From the NCBI GenBank assembly GCA_021646415.1, contig SOEU01000003.1, positions 62,001-126,000 on the forward strand: a stretch of 64,000 nt of DNA, read 5' to 3'. Shown piece by piece: positions 9,965-20,614 of this stretch. Each line of letters opens with the position of its first letter. Position 1 is the first letter of the stretch. The translations under genes were made by a program, and so were the position numbers. A model generated the notes under the pieces. The model was not told where the DNA came from. It saw only the letters and a list, made by a program, of their open reading frames with translations, and did not search any database. Origin of the DNA: Candidatus Brocadia sp. (GTDB taxonomy: Bacteria > Planctomycetota > Brocadiia > Brocadiales > Brocadiaceae).

Positions 9965-12787
9965 ATGCCAGCATCCCCAGCTCAAAAATATTTTAACCAG
10001 GCACAGACGTTCAAAGAAAGCGGACTTTTGGAAAAGTCCATTGCATCTTATAAAAAGGCCATAGAAATCGATCCCTGTTTTATTAGTGCATACTATATAC
10101 TCGCTCTTCTCTATCATCAAACCCAACAATTAGATAACGCCATTATTCATTTTAAAAAAGTAATAGAATTAGACCCCAATGATGCATCAGCATTCAACAA
10201 TTTAGGTGTTATATTTTTTGTAAACAACCGGCTTAATGAGGCAAAGATGTATTTTGAAAAGGCATTATCACTTGATGCTAATTACAAAGAAGCACGGGAT
10301 AACCTGGTAAAAGTTCAGAAAAAATTACAAAATACTGCCCCGTATACTCCATATCAACAATCTGTTGGGTATTATTGCCGCAAAATCGGATTCGTATCAT
10401 TATGGTATGAACGAGGACAAGCATATGTGACAAAGGCCATCCGGGATGTGTTAGCCAGCGATCATACCACCTTTATCTTTGCAAGAAATGGGGGAACACT
10501 TGATAAGCCTATGCTACAAACTACAGGCGAATGGGATATCCCCAATCTTATTACTCATCCGACATATCAGATACCGCATGCCGTATTGAAAAATTGGATC
10601 ATAAACAACAATCTCGACATAGTTTTTTTTAATGAAGAATACGACCTTGAATTAGTTGCAACAGCAAAAGAATGTGGGGTGAAGACAGTTGGATACTACG
10701 TCTGGGAACTATTTGATCCGCAATTCACCACTGCGTGTAAGCGTCTTTATGACAAAATTATATGCCCCACAAAAGCATGCTACGGGAAATTAAAAAAACT
10801 GGGAATGGATAACGCTGAGTATATCCAATGGGGAGTTGACTTAAACCTATTTAAACCCATTGAGCGACCTGTAAATAAGCGGGTAATATTCTTCCATCCC
10901 GCCGGATGGGGAGGATTACACGCCCGTCGTGGAACTCAATTTGTTATTGATGCATTCCAGAGACTGAACGATCCAAATACGGAGTTGCTGATCCATACGC
11001 AGAACGGCTCAGGCATTCAGGAAAGCAATAACATCAAAATTATCTCTGGAACAGTGCCACGAGAAGAAATAATCCAAATGTATCAGAACTCAGACGTAGC
11101 AATACTTCCATCCAAATGGGAGGGACTGGGCTTAACCTTTCTTGAAGCTATTGGTTGTGGATTACCCATTATTACCGTTGATGCCCCACCCATGACTGAA
11201 TTCGTACAAAACAACAAGACTGGGTTCTTGTGCCGTGTTGCAGAACTGCAGAGCTATCCCGGTATCTTCGTTGAAGGGGTACATGTGGACATCGATGACA
11301 TGGCCGGAAAGATGCGAATGATGCTAAATACAGACCTCCGTTCCACTATGCATGAAAATGTCAAGGCACTTGCCCCAAAATTTTCAATCACGAATTTCAA
11401 AGAAAATATTCTGGGCCTTATTCACGATATAACCAAACGAATTGATGACATACGCCTTAATCTCGGATGTGGAACTGATATAAGACAAGGATATGTTAAC
11501 ATCGATCAACGTTCGATACCGGGGGTGTATCAGTTAGCAGACGTATCAAAACTTCCATACAAGAACGAATCAGTGATCGAAGTGCTGGCAAATGACGTCA
11601 TAGAACATTTCCCCCGTGAACAGACAGAAGCGGTACTTAACGAGTGGATACGGGTATTAAGACCGGATGGGACGCTCAAGGTTCAATGTCCTGATGTCCG
11701 TACACTCGCACATGGCTTAATTTCTAATGTAATACCAGTAAATGAATTCTCCAGGCGGATATATGGTGGCCAGAATTACAGAGGGAACTTCCATTACGCA
11801 GGCTTCGATATTCCGGAAATGAAGCGAATGTTACGACGATTGGGAATGAGGCCGCAGCGGGTCTCCGCTTATAACGGTAATTTTAGTATTACCGCATGCC
11901 GAAGATTTCAGCCGGAGGCGCGAAAACTACGCGTCATTTTAGTGGGTGTGCGTCTCAGTAATTATCCATGGGGTACTGAAAATTTCATTTACAAATCCCT
12001 TTCAGAATCCGGTCACGATGTATTTGATTTTGACTTGAGGCGTGACTGCAATCGGATTGATGAATTTCACAAAATACCGGCTGACCTTGTAATCGCATAC
12101 AAGGGATCCGGCTTAAATCCACGGCTTCTGGAAATGTTAAGCTGTCCAGCAATCCTCTGGTATCCGGATGATGTGCTCACGGTACAGCATGCCCAGGAGG
12201 ATTTGCAAAGTAACGGATATGCATACGATCATGTTTATTACTTTGATCGAGCTGGACTCGAAAAATTACGTCAGATGGGGATTGAACACAGTACTTTTCT
12301 GCCTTTAGCTACAGACCCTACAATCTATAAGTATTTGCCGGGAACAGAAAAGAAGCATGATGTTGCCTTTGTTGGAAACATATATCCAAATCGTCGCGCC
12401 CTCCTCGACCGATTGAAGCAAAAATTCAACGTTTTGGAAGCTAAGGCATTTATGGGAGACATGGTTCGTATATTCAATGAGGCAAAGATTGTTCTGAACC
12501 TGGGAATTGGAAAAACTGGTTATCAATTACGGGTTTTCGAAGCTCTGGGATGCAGATCCTTTCTGCTTACCAATGAAATTAATATGGATGACCGTTTATT
12601 CAAAGACAAAGAGCATCTTGTTTATTTTAATGAAAAGAACATTGAGGATCTTATCAGCTATTATTTGAATCATGACGAGGAAAGGGAAGCAATTGCAGAA
12701 AATGGTTATCGAGAAGTTTGTGCAAAGCATACCTTCAAACATCGCGTAGCTCAAATGCTAGTTGACGCGGGGTTTGTCACCATGTGA
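9965..12787 (+). CDS. Four-part protein: TPR - GT4 glycosyltransferase - methyltransferase - CgeB-like glycosyltransferase
   Basis: A 940-residue fusion. Residues 1-115 are three TPR units. Residues about 140-490 form a GT4-type glycosyltransferase (LPSKWEGLGLTFLEAIGCGLPI near 380, the donor-binding EX7E-like region). Residues about 498-640 are a class I SAM methyltransferase (LNLGCGTDIRQGYVNID as motif I, NDVIEHFPREQ, then VLRPDGTLKV). Residues about 656-940 are a second CgeB/Glyco_trans_1_2 unit (KHDVAFVGNIYPNRRALLDRL; YQLRVFEALGCRSFLLTN). One chain could therefore add a sugar, methylate a residue and add another, though the order and acceptor are unknown. The start has no clear ribosome site. 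It lacks a signal peptide, so it should be cytosolic. Confidence 0.83.
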   Translation: MPASPAQKYFNQAQTFKESGLLEKSIASYKKAIEIDPCFISAYYILALLYHQTQQLDNAIIHFKKVIELDPNDASAFNNLGVIFFVNNRLNEAKMYFEKALSLDANYKEARDNLVKVQKKLQNTAPYTPYQQSVGYYCRKIGFVSLWYERGQAYVTKAIRDVLASDHTTFIFARNGGTLDKPMLQTTGEWDIPNLITHPTYQIPHAVLKNWIINNNLDIVFFNEEYDLELVATAKECGVKTVGYYVWELFDPQFTTACKRLYDKIICPTKACYGKLKKLGMDNAEYIQWGVDLNLFKPIERPVNKRVIFFHPAGWGGLHARRGTQFVIDAFQRLNDPNTELLIHTQNGSGIQESNNIKIISGTVPREEIIQMYQNSDVAILPSKWEGLGLTFLEAIGCGLPIITVDAPPMTEFVQNNKTGFLCRVAELQSYPGIFVEGVHVDIDDMAGKMRMMLNTDLRSTMHENVKALAPKFSITNFKENILGLIHDITKRIDDIRLNLGCGTDIRQGYVNIDQRSIPGVYQLADVSKLPYKNESVIEVLANDVIEHFPREQTEAVLNEWIRVLRPDGTLKVQCPDVRTLAHGLISNVIPVNEFSRRIYGGQNYRGNFHYAGFDIPEMKRMLRRLGMRPQRVSAYNGNFSITACRRFQPEARKLRVILVGVRLSNYPWGTENFIYKSLSESGHDVFDFDLRRDCNRIDEFHKIPADLVIAYKGSGLNPRLLEMLSCPAILWYPDDVLTVQHAQEDLQSNGYAYDHVYYFDRAGLEKLRQMGIEHSTFLPLATDPTIYKYLPGTEKKHDVAFVGNIYPNRRALLDRLKQKFNVLEAKAFMGDMVRIFNEAKIVLNLGIGKTGYQLRVFEALGCRSFLLTNEINMDDRLFKDKEHLVYFNEKNIEDLISYYLNHDEEREAIAENGYREVCAKHTFKHRVAQMLVDAGFVTM

Positions 12788-12875
12788 TATCTTGCAATCT
12801 CATCGACTCATGGGTATAACAACGCTCACAGCAATTAATCTGTGCGTTTAAAAGATTCTGTGATGGAGGATTTTG

Positions 12876-15509
12876 ATGACATCGTATGAAGCAGTAACTA
12901 TTTACATCCCGTGCTATAATGCAGAAAAATACATTTCCCGTTGCCTCGAAGGTGTACTTTCGCAGACTTATCCAGTTAAAGAGGTTCTTGTAATCGATGA
13001 TGGATCTACGGATGGGTCACATGAACTAATTTCCCGATATCCGGTAAAAATTATTCGACACGAGACAAATAAAGGACTTGCTGCCGCCCGAAACACAGCG
13101 ATTAAAAATGCAACTACGGGATATCTGGCCTGTGTAGATTCAGATGTAGTACCTGAGCCAGATTGGCTGGAAAAACTAATGCTAAATTTCAGTGATAAGG
13201 TAGCAGGCGTTGGAGGAAAATTGCTGGAGTTATATTCTGTCTTTTTGCCTGATCAATGGCGTGCCAACCATGCCGTTCAGCACTGGGGTGATGCAAAAAG
13301 GGAAAATCCTGATTTTATCCACGGAGCAAATAACGTTTATCGGAAAGAAGCGTTAGTCCGTGCAGGGCTATACAACGAAAAGTACAGGACTAACGGAGAG
13401 GATTGTGACATGTCCTTTACTCTGCTCAATATGGGTTACACGCTTGTTTATGAACCTCTGGCAATAGCCCGTCATCTCCGCCAGGATACCTTACAATCCG
13501 TGCTAAATACTTATTGGCATTATCATACCCCCTTTCATATAGATACAGATCGTTACGGAAGTTATATGAATCTCAAAAAGCTTTTGCATAAGATTCATCT
13601 AAATTTTAAGATAGGCGAACGTGAAATAAATAAAGATTTCAGCAGGAAAAGATACCATCTCCTTTATCCCAGTTTCCTCTTTCCCCTGCGAAATACCCTC
13701 CAGGATATTCGATTGTGTACAAAACTACACTCTCCGGATGAGGATAAACATCAAATCGAGCGAACATTTGTTGCCGTTTATTTAGGCATTTTTGCATTGT
13801 TAAAAGCAACTCATGCACCGCAAAATCTAGTCAATACAATAATTGAAGATGTGGCTGATTTACGCCTGAGCAAACCGGAGATCGATGTATATTTATCCGA
13901 TACAAACGTGAGAAATATGGCAGTGAATCAGACCTCAGGTTCTCGCAATGTCTTTTTCCCGGCAGAGGACTTTGACAAAGATTTTGCCAGACAGACGCTA
14001 GGAATTATACAGAAGTGGTTAAATGAAATGAATGAAACAGTATATCAGATGATTACCGTTTCTGGGGAACGTGTTCGGGACGAACTTAGGCAGAAGGCAA
14101 ACATAATAAAGAAAACCAAGGTAATGCTTTTGAATCCACCGTGGAGAGAAGGAAACCGTGCAGGAGTGCGAGCGGGGTCCCGATGGCCCTTTACCATGGA
14201 GATCGGAAATGAACCATCTCCTGTATATCTCCCTTTCCCTTTTTTCCTGGCTTATGCCACCGCCATGTTGAAAAAGGATCGCTTTGAAGCAGTGCTTGTA
14301 GATGCGGTAGCCGAGGGTCTTACAGACGAAGAGTTTTTGGAAAGAGTACGGGGATTCAGTCCTGATATTATTCTAATTGAAACCGCAACAGCTTCGATTA
14401 AAGTAGATTTACAATACACCCAACGCATAATCCACGAACTAAAACAAGGCATCAAAGTTATTTTCGCCGGAACCCATGTAAGTGCGTTGGGTGAGGATTT
14501 CCTTAGAGAAAACGGTGAAATTGATGCTATCATATTGGGGGAATATGAAAATATTTTTTTAGAAATTGTCAAAAGACTCGATGGCAACAAATCGTTACGA
14601 GGAATAGAAAATGTAATCTATCGTACGAGTGACGGAAAGATAAACGTCAACGCACGATCCAATAAATTAATTGAGCTCGACACACTCCCCTGGCCTGAAC
14701 GAGATACGCTACCTATGTATGCTTATTATGACCAGTTTGCGAACAGTATGCCGTCACCAAACGTTCAGATCCATGCAAGCCGGGGATGCCCGTATGGTTG
14801 TATCTATTGTGTATGGCCTCAGGTTCTTTACGGTAGTCAGAAATATCGTACACGAAATCCAATTGACGTGGTGGACGAGATCGAATGGCTGATAAAGAAA
14901 TATGGGTTTAAGGCCTTCTATTTTGATGACGACACATTCAATATCGGTAAGGAACGGATTCTGAAGCTTTGTAGTGAATTGAAGAAGCGGGGGTTGCACA
15001 AAATCCCTTGGACTGCTATGTGCAGGGCTGATACTTCCGATCGTGAAACTTTTCTTGCGATGAAAGAGGCCGGCATGGTTGGACTGAAGTTTGGAGTAGA
15101 GTCAGGAGTTCAAAGACTGGTAGATGCGAGTGGGAAAAATCTGGATCTTTCGAAAGTTAAAGATGCAGTAAGGATATGCAAAGAGATAGGATTGAAGACA
15201 CATCTGACATTCACGCTGGGATTGCCTGGAGAGACGCTGGAAACCATCAAGGGAAGTATAGAGTTTGCCAAAATGTTAGATCCCGATACAGTCCAATGGT
15301 CATTGACAACTCCATTCCCGGGTACCAAATATTTTGATCTTGCGAACAAAAATGGTTGGCTTTCCACAAAAGATTGGGCGAAGTACGATGGCGCAATGTA
15401 TACCGTACTAAGATCTGACAATCTTTCCATTGAAGAACTTCAACTGGCATTGCAAGCGACAAACACACAATGGCGAGAATACGTTATAAGCAGACAATGT
15501 AAGGTCTAA
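12876..15509 (+). CDS. GT2 glycosyltransferase fused to a B12-binding radical SAM enzyme
   Basis: An 877-residue fusion. The ATG at 12876 is chosen because GGAGGA lies 5 bp upstream; a TTG at 12873 is the only other nearby start. Residues about 6-300 are a GT2 domain (YIPCYNAEKYISRCL, then CVDSDVVPEPDW as the DxD site). After a helical linker, residues about 413-550 resemble a cobalamin-binding domain (KVMLLNPPWREG; IIFAGTHVSALGEDF-type strand). Residues about 630-850 are radical SAM, with CxxxCxxC at C638, C642, C645 and downstream FGVESG and LGLPGET motifs. Class B enzymes of this type usually methylate unreactive carbons. Here a sugar or glycoprotein substrate is inferred from the fused glycosyltransferase. 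Confidence 0.87.
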   Translation: MTSYEAVTIYIPCYNAEKYISRCLEGVLSQTYPVKEVLVIDDGSTDGSHELISRYPVKIIRHETNKGLAAARNTAIKNATTGYLACVDSDVVPEPDWLEKLMLNFSDKVAGVGGKLLELYSVFLPDQWRANHAVQHWGDAKRENPDFIHGANNVYRKEALVRAGLYNEKYRTNGEDCDMSFTLLNMGYTLVYEPLAIARHLRQDTLQSVLNTYWHYHTPFHIDTDRYGSYMNLKKLLHKIHLNFKIGEREINKDFSRKRYHLLYPSFLFPLRNTLQDIRLCTKLHSPDEDKHQIERTFVAVYLGIFALLKATHAPQNLVNTIIEDVADLRLSKPEIDVYLSDTNVRNMAVNQTSGSRNVFFPAEDFDKDFARQTLGIIQKWLNEMNETVYQMITVSGERVRDELRQKANIIKKTKVMLLNPPWREGNRAGVRAGSRWPFTMEIGNEPSPVYLPFPFFLAYATAMLKKDRFEAVLVDAVAEGLTDEEFLERVRGFSPDIILIETATASIKVDLQYTQRIIHELKQGIKVIFAGTHVSALGEDFLRENGEIDAIILGEYENIFLEIVKRLDGNKSLRGIENVIYRTSDGKINVNARSNKLIELDTLPWPERDTLPMYAYYDQFANSMPSPNVQIHASRGCPYGCIYCVWPQVLYGSQKYRTRNPIDVVDEIEWLIKKYGFKAFYFDDDTFNIGKERILKLCSELKKRGLHKIPWTAMCRADTSDRETFLAMKEAGMVGLKFGVESGVQRLVDASGKNLDLSKVKDAVRICKEIGLKTHLTFTLGLPGETLETIKGSIEFAKMLDPDTVQWSLTTPFPGTKYFDLANKNGWLSTKDWAKYDGAMYTVLRSDNLSIEELQLALQATNTQWREYVISRQCKV

Positions 15510-15530
15510 ACTATTTTGAAATAAATAACC

Positions 15531-17627
15531 ATGATAGGAAAAGAACTATTACAAGAAATGGCAAAAAGTGATTTGGAAGAACTTAAGGGTTTTTTCGATA
15601 GTATTCCCACCCAAAAACTTCCGGCTTTTTTACAACTTTTAAAAGGGATAAATTATGAAAGATTATCCCTGATACCTGAAGCTAATGAAATACTGCTGCA
15701 CCTCTATGAAAAGTGCAACAATGCCGTGCATTATTGGCCAGTAATAAATGATTTTCGGGTTGCACATGGTAGTAAACTACCGAATGGCCGCTCCAAAATT
15801 TTAACAAATATGCAGGGAGGAAGAATTGGACTGGGTCTTATTGCCAATGCTGACACGATTTCCTTTATACCGCACCATAATCTTGGAAGACTAAGTAGTA
15901 GTATAATAGGTTATCGAATTCACATGGATTCGTTTTTAGATATTCTCAACCAATTACCCGAAGGATGGGAACCTGACTATGTATTATTTTTTCTTTCAGA
16001 GGTGTTGTCTTTACCTGACGGATTAGAGAAATCACCCTATCCAGTTATAGGATTACCCGGTGATCCATGGAAATGCAATAAATTATTCTGGGACATGAAA
16101 TTTTTTGATGCAATGATGCCCGCTATGAAACACATGTGCAAACCCTATGAATTGCTGGGAGAGATAAAAACGTTATATACTTCTTGTTCTGGAATACAGG
16201 GTTACGTTCCGTGGTTATTTACCAATGTACCCGAAATACAAGGAGAAAAAGAATACGATGTGGTTTTTACCGGGAGCTTCATAAATCCTTTTCACAAAAA
16301 AAGGCGCCAATATATCTGGAAGTTATTAAAATTAGCCGACCGATACAAAATTTATACGGGCTATACGAATTCAGTAATTGAATGTTATGAAATCATGCGT
16401 AATGCGAAAATCGTTATTCATTGTCCCAACATGCAAGGAGGAGTTAATCTCAGACCATTCGAAGCAATTGCATGTGGTGCCTTGCTTTTGCATGAAGAGG
16501 GTGATCATTCCATTGAGGAATTTTTTGTTTCAGATAAAGAAGTTGTGTTGTTTAACGAAGATAATTTTGAACAAATAATTGAATATTATTTGAATCATGT
16601 TAGAGAGAGGGACCAAATTGTCAAACAAGCCGTTAAGAAGAATCGTGAGTATGCCAATATTGTGTTGCTTATGATGAATGTTATTGAAAAAATCAGGCAA
16701 TCGAAAGTCACAGTGACATCTAGACCAGCAGACAAATTACCTGATGATATGAAACTCAATGCCCTGGGAATTTCGAGCTTTTATGCCAGGGATCTCGATT
16801 TAGCGATTTTACGTTTTTCAAAAGCTATCTTAATAAATGAAAACAATACAAAATATTCTAACAATCTGGCCGTTTGTTTGATGGTACAGACTTTTATAAA
16901 AAACCAGACAAACCCTCTCATTGAATCTTTACTTTTGACAGCTAATCAACCGAGTTCAAGAACAATCGTTTCTCTCTTTAATTTGATTTCTTTTTACCAA
17001 TTTATTAAACCCGATCAAGATAAATTTCTTGAGCTTGCAAATACACTGATAAATTATATAACCAACAATGTCAATAAATTACCGGGATTCTCCAATGATG
17101 AATTATTTTTCTACGTAGAAACATCGGGGAATTATCTCTTAGACAGTCAAATATTTCGCCTGGAAATGGATGCATTAATGATGTCTTTTCCTGAAAGAAA
17201 TGATTACTATCAAGAGTGGATTCGTAAGACGATTTTATGGAGAATTCTTGAGTATAAGGGCGATTATTATGCTGAAGGGGGAGAAAGGGAACGGTCTATT
17301 AAAGAATATGAGTCAGCGTTAGAATATTGCCCTCATAACGAGTTTATATTAGAAAAGTTGAGCAAACTATATTTTGAGGATGAACAGTGGAACAATGCCG
17401 AGTTTTATCTTCGTAAGCTTTTGCAACATTCCCCGCTCCACGAAAACGCCCACCTCTGGCTTTCGAAAATCGAATTGGCAAAGGGGGAAAAAGAAAAGGT
17501 AAAAGAGAGAGTTTCTCCTCTGCTTCATCTCGGCAGCCTTAAATTCAGAAAAGAATTCCAGTATATTGTAGATCAAGTTTCAAACAATGATGTGCCCTTT
17601 CATGATTATGCAGAATTTCGGAAATAA
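15531..17627 (+). CDS. CgeB-like glycosyltransferase with TPR repeats, copy 3
   Basis: A 698-residue protein. About residues 90-390 carry a CgeB / Glyco_trans_1_2 unit: EYDVVFTGSFINPFHKKRR near residue 242, and later MQGGVNLRPFEAIACGALLLHE, the usual nucleotide-sugar-binding loop in this group. Residues about 405-480 and 575-670 hold TPR-like pairs (AEFYLRKLLQHSPLHENAHLWLSKIELAKG). The N-terminal 90 residues are unassigned helices. It lies 21 bp after the radical SAM fusion, on the same strand, and is the last gene of this run before two convergent minus-strand genes. The role is inferred to be protein or polysaccharide glycosylation. Confidence 0.7.
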   Translation: MIGKELLQEMAKSDLEELKGFFDSIPTQKLPAFLQLLKGINYERLSLIPEANEILLHLYEKCNNAVHYWPVINDFRVAHGSKLPNGRSKILTNMQGGRIGLGLIANADTISFIPHHNLGRLSSSIIGYRIHMDSFLDILNQLPEGWEPDYVLFFLSEVLSLPDGLEKSPYPVIGLPGDPWKCNKLFWDMKFFDAMMPAMKHMCKPYELLGEIKTLYTSCSGIQGYVPWLFTNVPEIQGEKEYDVVFTGSFINPFHKKRRQYIWKLLKLADRYKIYTGYTNSVIECYEIMRNAKIVIHCPNMQGGVNLRPFEAIACGALLLHEEGDHSIEEFFVSDKEVVLFNEDNFEQIIEYYLNHVRERDQIVKQAVKKNREYANIVLLMMNVIEKIRQSKVTVTSRPADKLPDDMKLNALGISSFYARDLDLAILRFSKAILINENNTKYSNNLAVCLMVQTFIKNQTNPLIESLLLTANQPSSRTIVSLFNLISFYQFIKPDQDKFLELANTLINYITNNVNKLPGFSNDELFFYVETSGNYLLDSQIFRLEMDALMMSFPERNDYYQEWIRKTILWRILEYKGDYYAEGGERERSIKEYESALEYCPHNEFILEKLSKLYFEDEQWNNAEFYLRKLLQHSPLHENAHLWLSKIELAKGEKEKVKERVSPLLHLGSLKFRKEFQYIVDQVSNNDVPFHDYAEFRK

Positions 17628-17671
17628 AGCCATCGATTGAGATTCGTAATGTAAAAAACCGCACAAATTAT

Positions 17672-18760
17672 TTAGATTAGTAAACTTCGTAAGACATTTT
17701 CATTATTTTTAATCCACAAATACGTATCCTCTAATATCTTTCTGGCATCTCTCCTTGGTTTCCAGTTAATCGCATCAGATATCTTTTGATTATCTGTTAT
17801 ATAAATAGACAAATCGGCAGGTCTTGTCTTTGGTTCTGATAGTATCTCTATTGTATTCCCTGTAATATCCTCGCATAATTCCGTTGTTTCCAGCAAAGAA
17901 AGGTTTACAGCCCTGCCACCACCCAAATTATAAATTTCGCCATTAATACTATCTATTGAGGTAATGAGTAATTCTAATAATTCAAACAGGTCGTCGACAT
18001 GCAAAAGGTCTCTCACCTGCTTCCCCCTGCCTCCAAAACCAATATATCTGAGAGGTTTTCTAAAATAATGCGCCAACATCCATAGGGTAAAAACCCCCTG
18101 ATCAACTCTCCCAAATTGCCAGGGCCCGGCAATTACACCGCACCGGATAATAACGCCCTTCATCCCGTACATTTTAATATACTCCTGCAGTATGATCTCG
18201 GAACAAAGCTTTGTTGCCCCATACATGGATTTAGAGCCCCTAAGGGTAAAATCAACATCTATTCCATTTTTTGACCAACCAGGAAAGCTTGTCTCCTGCT
18301 CTTCACTCCACTCAAATCTTGTCTCTTTTTCGGCAATCTTAATCCTATTGATAACATCATACGGATATATCCTGCTCGTTGAAAGAAATATCACATCAGA
18401 TTTGACCTTTCTGGCAAATTCAAGGCAATTTACCGTTCCAACAAGGTTTGTATTGATAAGATAGGCAGGACTTTCACCATAACCAGCCATAACTGATGGC
18501 TCAGCAGAGCATTCAAACAACAGGTCGATTTTCGTATTAAATTCCAAATCTTCCGGGTTTCTAATATCTCCGTGAACAAATTCAATTCCATACTGTTTAA
18601 GACGTCCTGGATTTAGCTCTGAACCACGTCTTTTCAGGTTATCAAAAGCAATGACTCTTATATTAGGATACTTTCTCTTGAAAGAGATGGCTAAATTACT
18701 CCCTACAAAACCGGCACCACCGGTAATAAGTATTGTCCTGTATCGTAATTGTTTATTCAT
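17672..18760 (-). CDS. NAD-dependent epimerase/dehydratase, CDP-paratose 2-epimerase-like
   Basis: A 362-residue extended short-chain dehydrogenase. The NAD-binding motif GGAGFVG is at residues 14-20, and the catalytic pair is Y180 and K184 (SMYGATK). Segments RRGSELNPGRLKQYGIEFVHGD and ECSAEPSVMAGYG match what I recall of CDP-paratose 2-epimerases (TyvE/RfbE-like), which interconvert nucleotide-activated dideoxyhexoses. It sits 99 bp downstream of a second enzyme of the same subfamily on the same strand, and both flank the glycosyltransferase cluster, so they probably supply activated sugars. The exact substrate cannot be fixed from sequence alone. Confidence 0.8.
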   Translation of the reverse strand: MNKQLRYRTILITGGAGFVGSNLAISFKRKYPNIRVIAFDNLKRRGSELNPGRLKQYGIEFVHGDIRNPEDLEFNTKIDLLFECSAEPSVMAGYGESPAYLINTNLVGTVNCLEFARKVKSDVIFLSTSRIYPYDVINRIKIAEKETRFEWSEEQETSFPGWSKNGIDVDFTLRGSKSMYGATKLCSEIILQEYIKMYGMKGVIIRCGVIAGPWQFGRVDQGVFTLWMLAHYFRKPLRYIGFGGRGKQVRDLLHVDDLFELLELLITSIDSINGEIYNLGGGRAVNLSLLETTELCEDITGNTIEILSEPKTRPADLSIYITDNQKISDAINWKPRRDARKILEDTYLWIKNNENVLRSLLI

Positions 18761-18859
18761 TTATGAGGAAATTATGATCTCAAAATTGTTGCGAAATTTA
18801 TCGCTCATTAGATAAAAAACGCCTATGCATCTGCTCCTGGTCTTGAATCGATTCATACT

Positions 18860-19921
18860 TTAGACAACTATCTCTTTCTGTACTTCATAAATTTCATGTA
18901 AAATGGTTTTTATATCATATTTAAATTCCCAATTTTGGTAATGATCTTTAAATTTAGCAACGCTGCTGATCCACCAGATATGATCACCGGCCCTGTTTTT
19001 ATCAATATACGAATAATCTAATTTTTGAGCTGAGATTTCCTGACACATATCAACCGCTTCTAACACGGAACAATTGTTAAAACGACTCCCTCCTATATTA
19101 TAGATCTCCCCTGCCCGGGGATTGTTATAAAAATGATAAAAAGCATTTATCAGGTCATACGAATGAATGTTATCCCTGACCTGTTTACCTTTATAACCAT
19201 AAATAAAATACTTTTTACCCGAAATGCAACATCTCATCAAATATGACAAAAAGCCATGCAATCTCGTTCCAGAATGAGCGGGTCCAGTCAGGCACCCACA
19301 CCTGAAAGCAACAGTTTTGAGATTAAAATATCTTCCATACTCCTGAACAAGCACATCGGCTGCAATCTTGGAAACGCCGAATAAACTATGCATCGACTGG
19401 TCGATGGACATTGTTTCATCGATACCATTGTACCACTGATGCTGCGAGTCTAATTCATATCGTGTTTCCAATTCTACAAGAGGGAGGATATTTGGTAAAT
19501 CTCCGTATACCTTATTTGTAGAAGTAAAGATAAAAACAGCTTCCGGGCAATATTGTCTGAAATTCTCTAATAAGATCAATGTACCGTTGGCATTAATGGT
19601 AAAATCCATAAATGGATCAGATGCTGCCCAGTCATGAGATGGCTGTGCGGCTGCATGAATAATCAATGAAATATTCTTTCCGTACTTTTTCAGTATTCTG
19701 GCAATACCATCGTTATCTCTAATATCAACATCACTGTGGCTATAATTAGGATACTTCTTTTCTAACTGGCTTTTATTCCAATCTGTACAGGCATCTTTAC
19801 CAAAAAACATCTTTCGAAAATTGTTATCTATTCCGACAACATCAAAATTCCTTTCACAAAAAAATTTTGCCGCTTCAGAACCAATGAGACCGGCTGAACC
19901 TGTAATAATAACTACGGACAC
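18860..19921 (-). CDS. NAD-dependent epimerase/dehydratase with Phe in place of catalytic Tyr
   Basis: A 353-residue extended SDR. The Rossmann motif [14 protein letters not shown] is near residue 8, and the downstream segment [17 protein letters not shown] is typical of CDP-paratose/tyvelose epimerase relatives. The expected YxxxK reads F181-GVS-K185 ([12 protein letters not shown]), so the usual general base is missing; I recall this LFG version in other members of the subfamily, so it may be a normal variant rather than a defect. It should act on nucleotide-activated sugars in the cytosol. It is probably cotranscribed with the epimerase at 17672. Confidence 0.75.
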   Translation of the reverse strand: MSVVIITGSAGLIGSEAAKFFCERNFDVVGIDNNFRKMFFGKDACTDWNKSQLEKKYPNYSHSDVDIRDNDGIARILKKYGKNISLIIHAAAQPSHDWAASDPFMDFTINANGTLILLENFRQYCPEAVFIFTSTNKVYGDLPNILPLVELETRYELDSQHQWYNGIDETMSIDQSMHSLFGVSKIAADVLVQEYGRYFNLKTVAFRCGCLTGPAHSGTRLHGFLSYLMRCCISGKKYFIYGYKGKQVRDNIHSYDLINAFYHFYNNPRAGEIYNIGGSRFNNCSVLEAVDMCQEISAQKLDYSYIDKNRAGDHIWWISSVAKFKDHYQNWEFKYDIKTILHEIYEVQKEIVV

Positions 19922-20614
19922 TTTAAGTCTCCTGTTAAAAATAGAGAAAAATGCCCAAAAATGTACGTTTAAAGATACTGTTTCTTTCGGTCTTTATGAT
20001 GTGACCTCCTACTTGATAGTACTCCTCAAATTTCAATAACTATTTTGCTATGGCTATTTCTTTTGTTAGTACTATCCAAAACCACACAAACTATATGCCA
20101 CAATAGAATTCAAAATTACTCTGAATGAGGAAAGGGTAAAAATAAAATAAAAATTGACTTTTTAAAAGAATATCCCTGTATGCCTTGTATTATGGCAAGA
20201 GCGATACATTTTCTCTATAGTGGCAAGGCGCGTCTTGCTACCACAAATCTTAGCCTCATTAGTGATATTTTTTAAAAAACACACCAAAAGACTGGGATGA
20301 GTAAAAAACAGTTCAATTCACTGTATAAATGTTAATCATGCTTGTATAAAGTTATTACATCAATTAACTTGTTTTTTCCCGGGCACGATATTTTGCAAAA
20401 GGGTAAATAGACTATAATTTGTCCATTTGAAGACAGCTTAGCTTAATGAGGTATAGTATTTGCGTGGTTGTATCATGTCTTTTATTAGAAAATAGAACAC
20501 ATTAAATCTTCGGTAACTTTATCTTTTCGGTCTATTGGCCTTAATCCATCCTGAATATTGTGGATGATTTAAATAAGCTGGATCAAACGCAGCAAATCTA
20601 CCGATTGAGACTCA
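19922..20614. other. Divergent intergenic region, promoters expected
   Basis: These 693 bp separate the minus-strand epimerase pair from the plus-strand GT2-TPR genes, so at least two divergent promoters should be here. I found no gene. The region is AT-rich and holds a short inverted repeat at about 20220-20243 (GTGGCAAGGCGCGTCTTGCTAC). A partial match to a sigma-54 site near 20383 has spacing one base too long, so I do not call it. The GT2 gene's ATG lacks a strong ribosome site. Confidence 0.5.

Noticed and set aside
20383-20400. Sigma-54-like site GGGCACG...TTGCA before the GT2-TPR genes
   Set aside because: There are 11 bp between the GG and GC elements instead of 10, and no other sigma-54 evidence is nearby.
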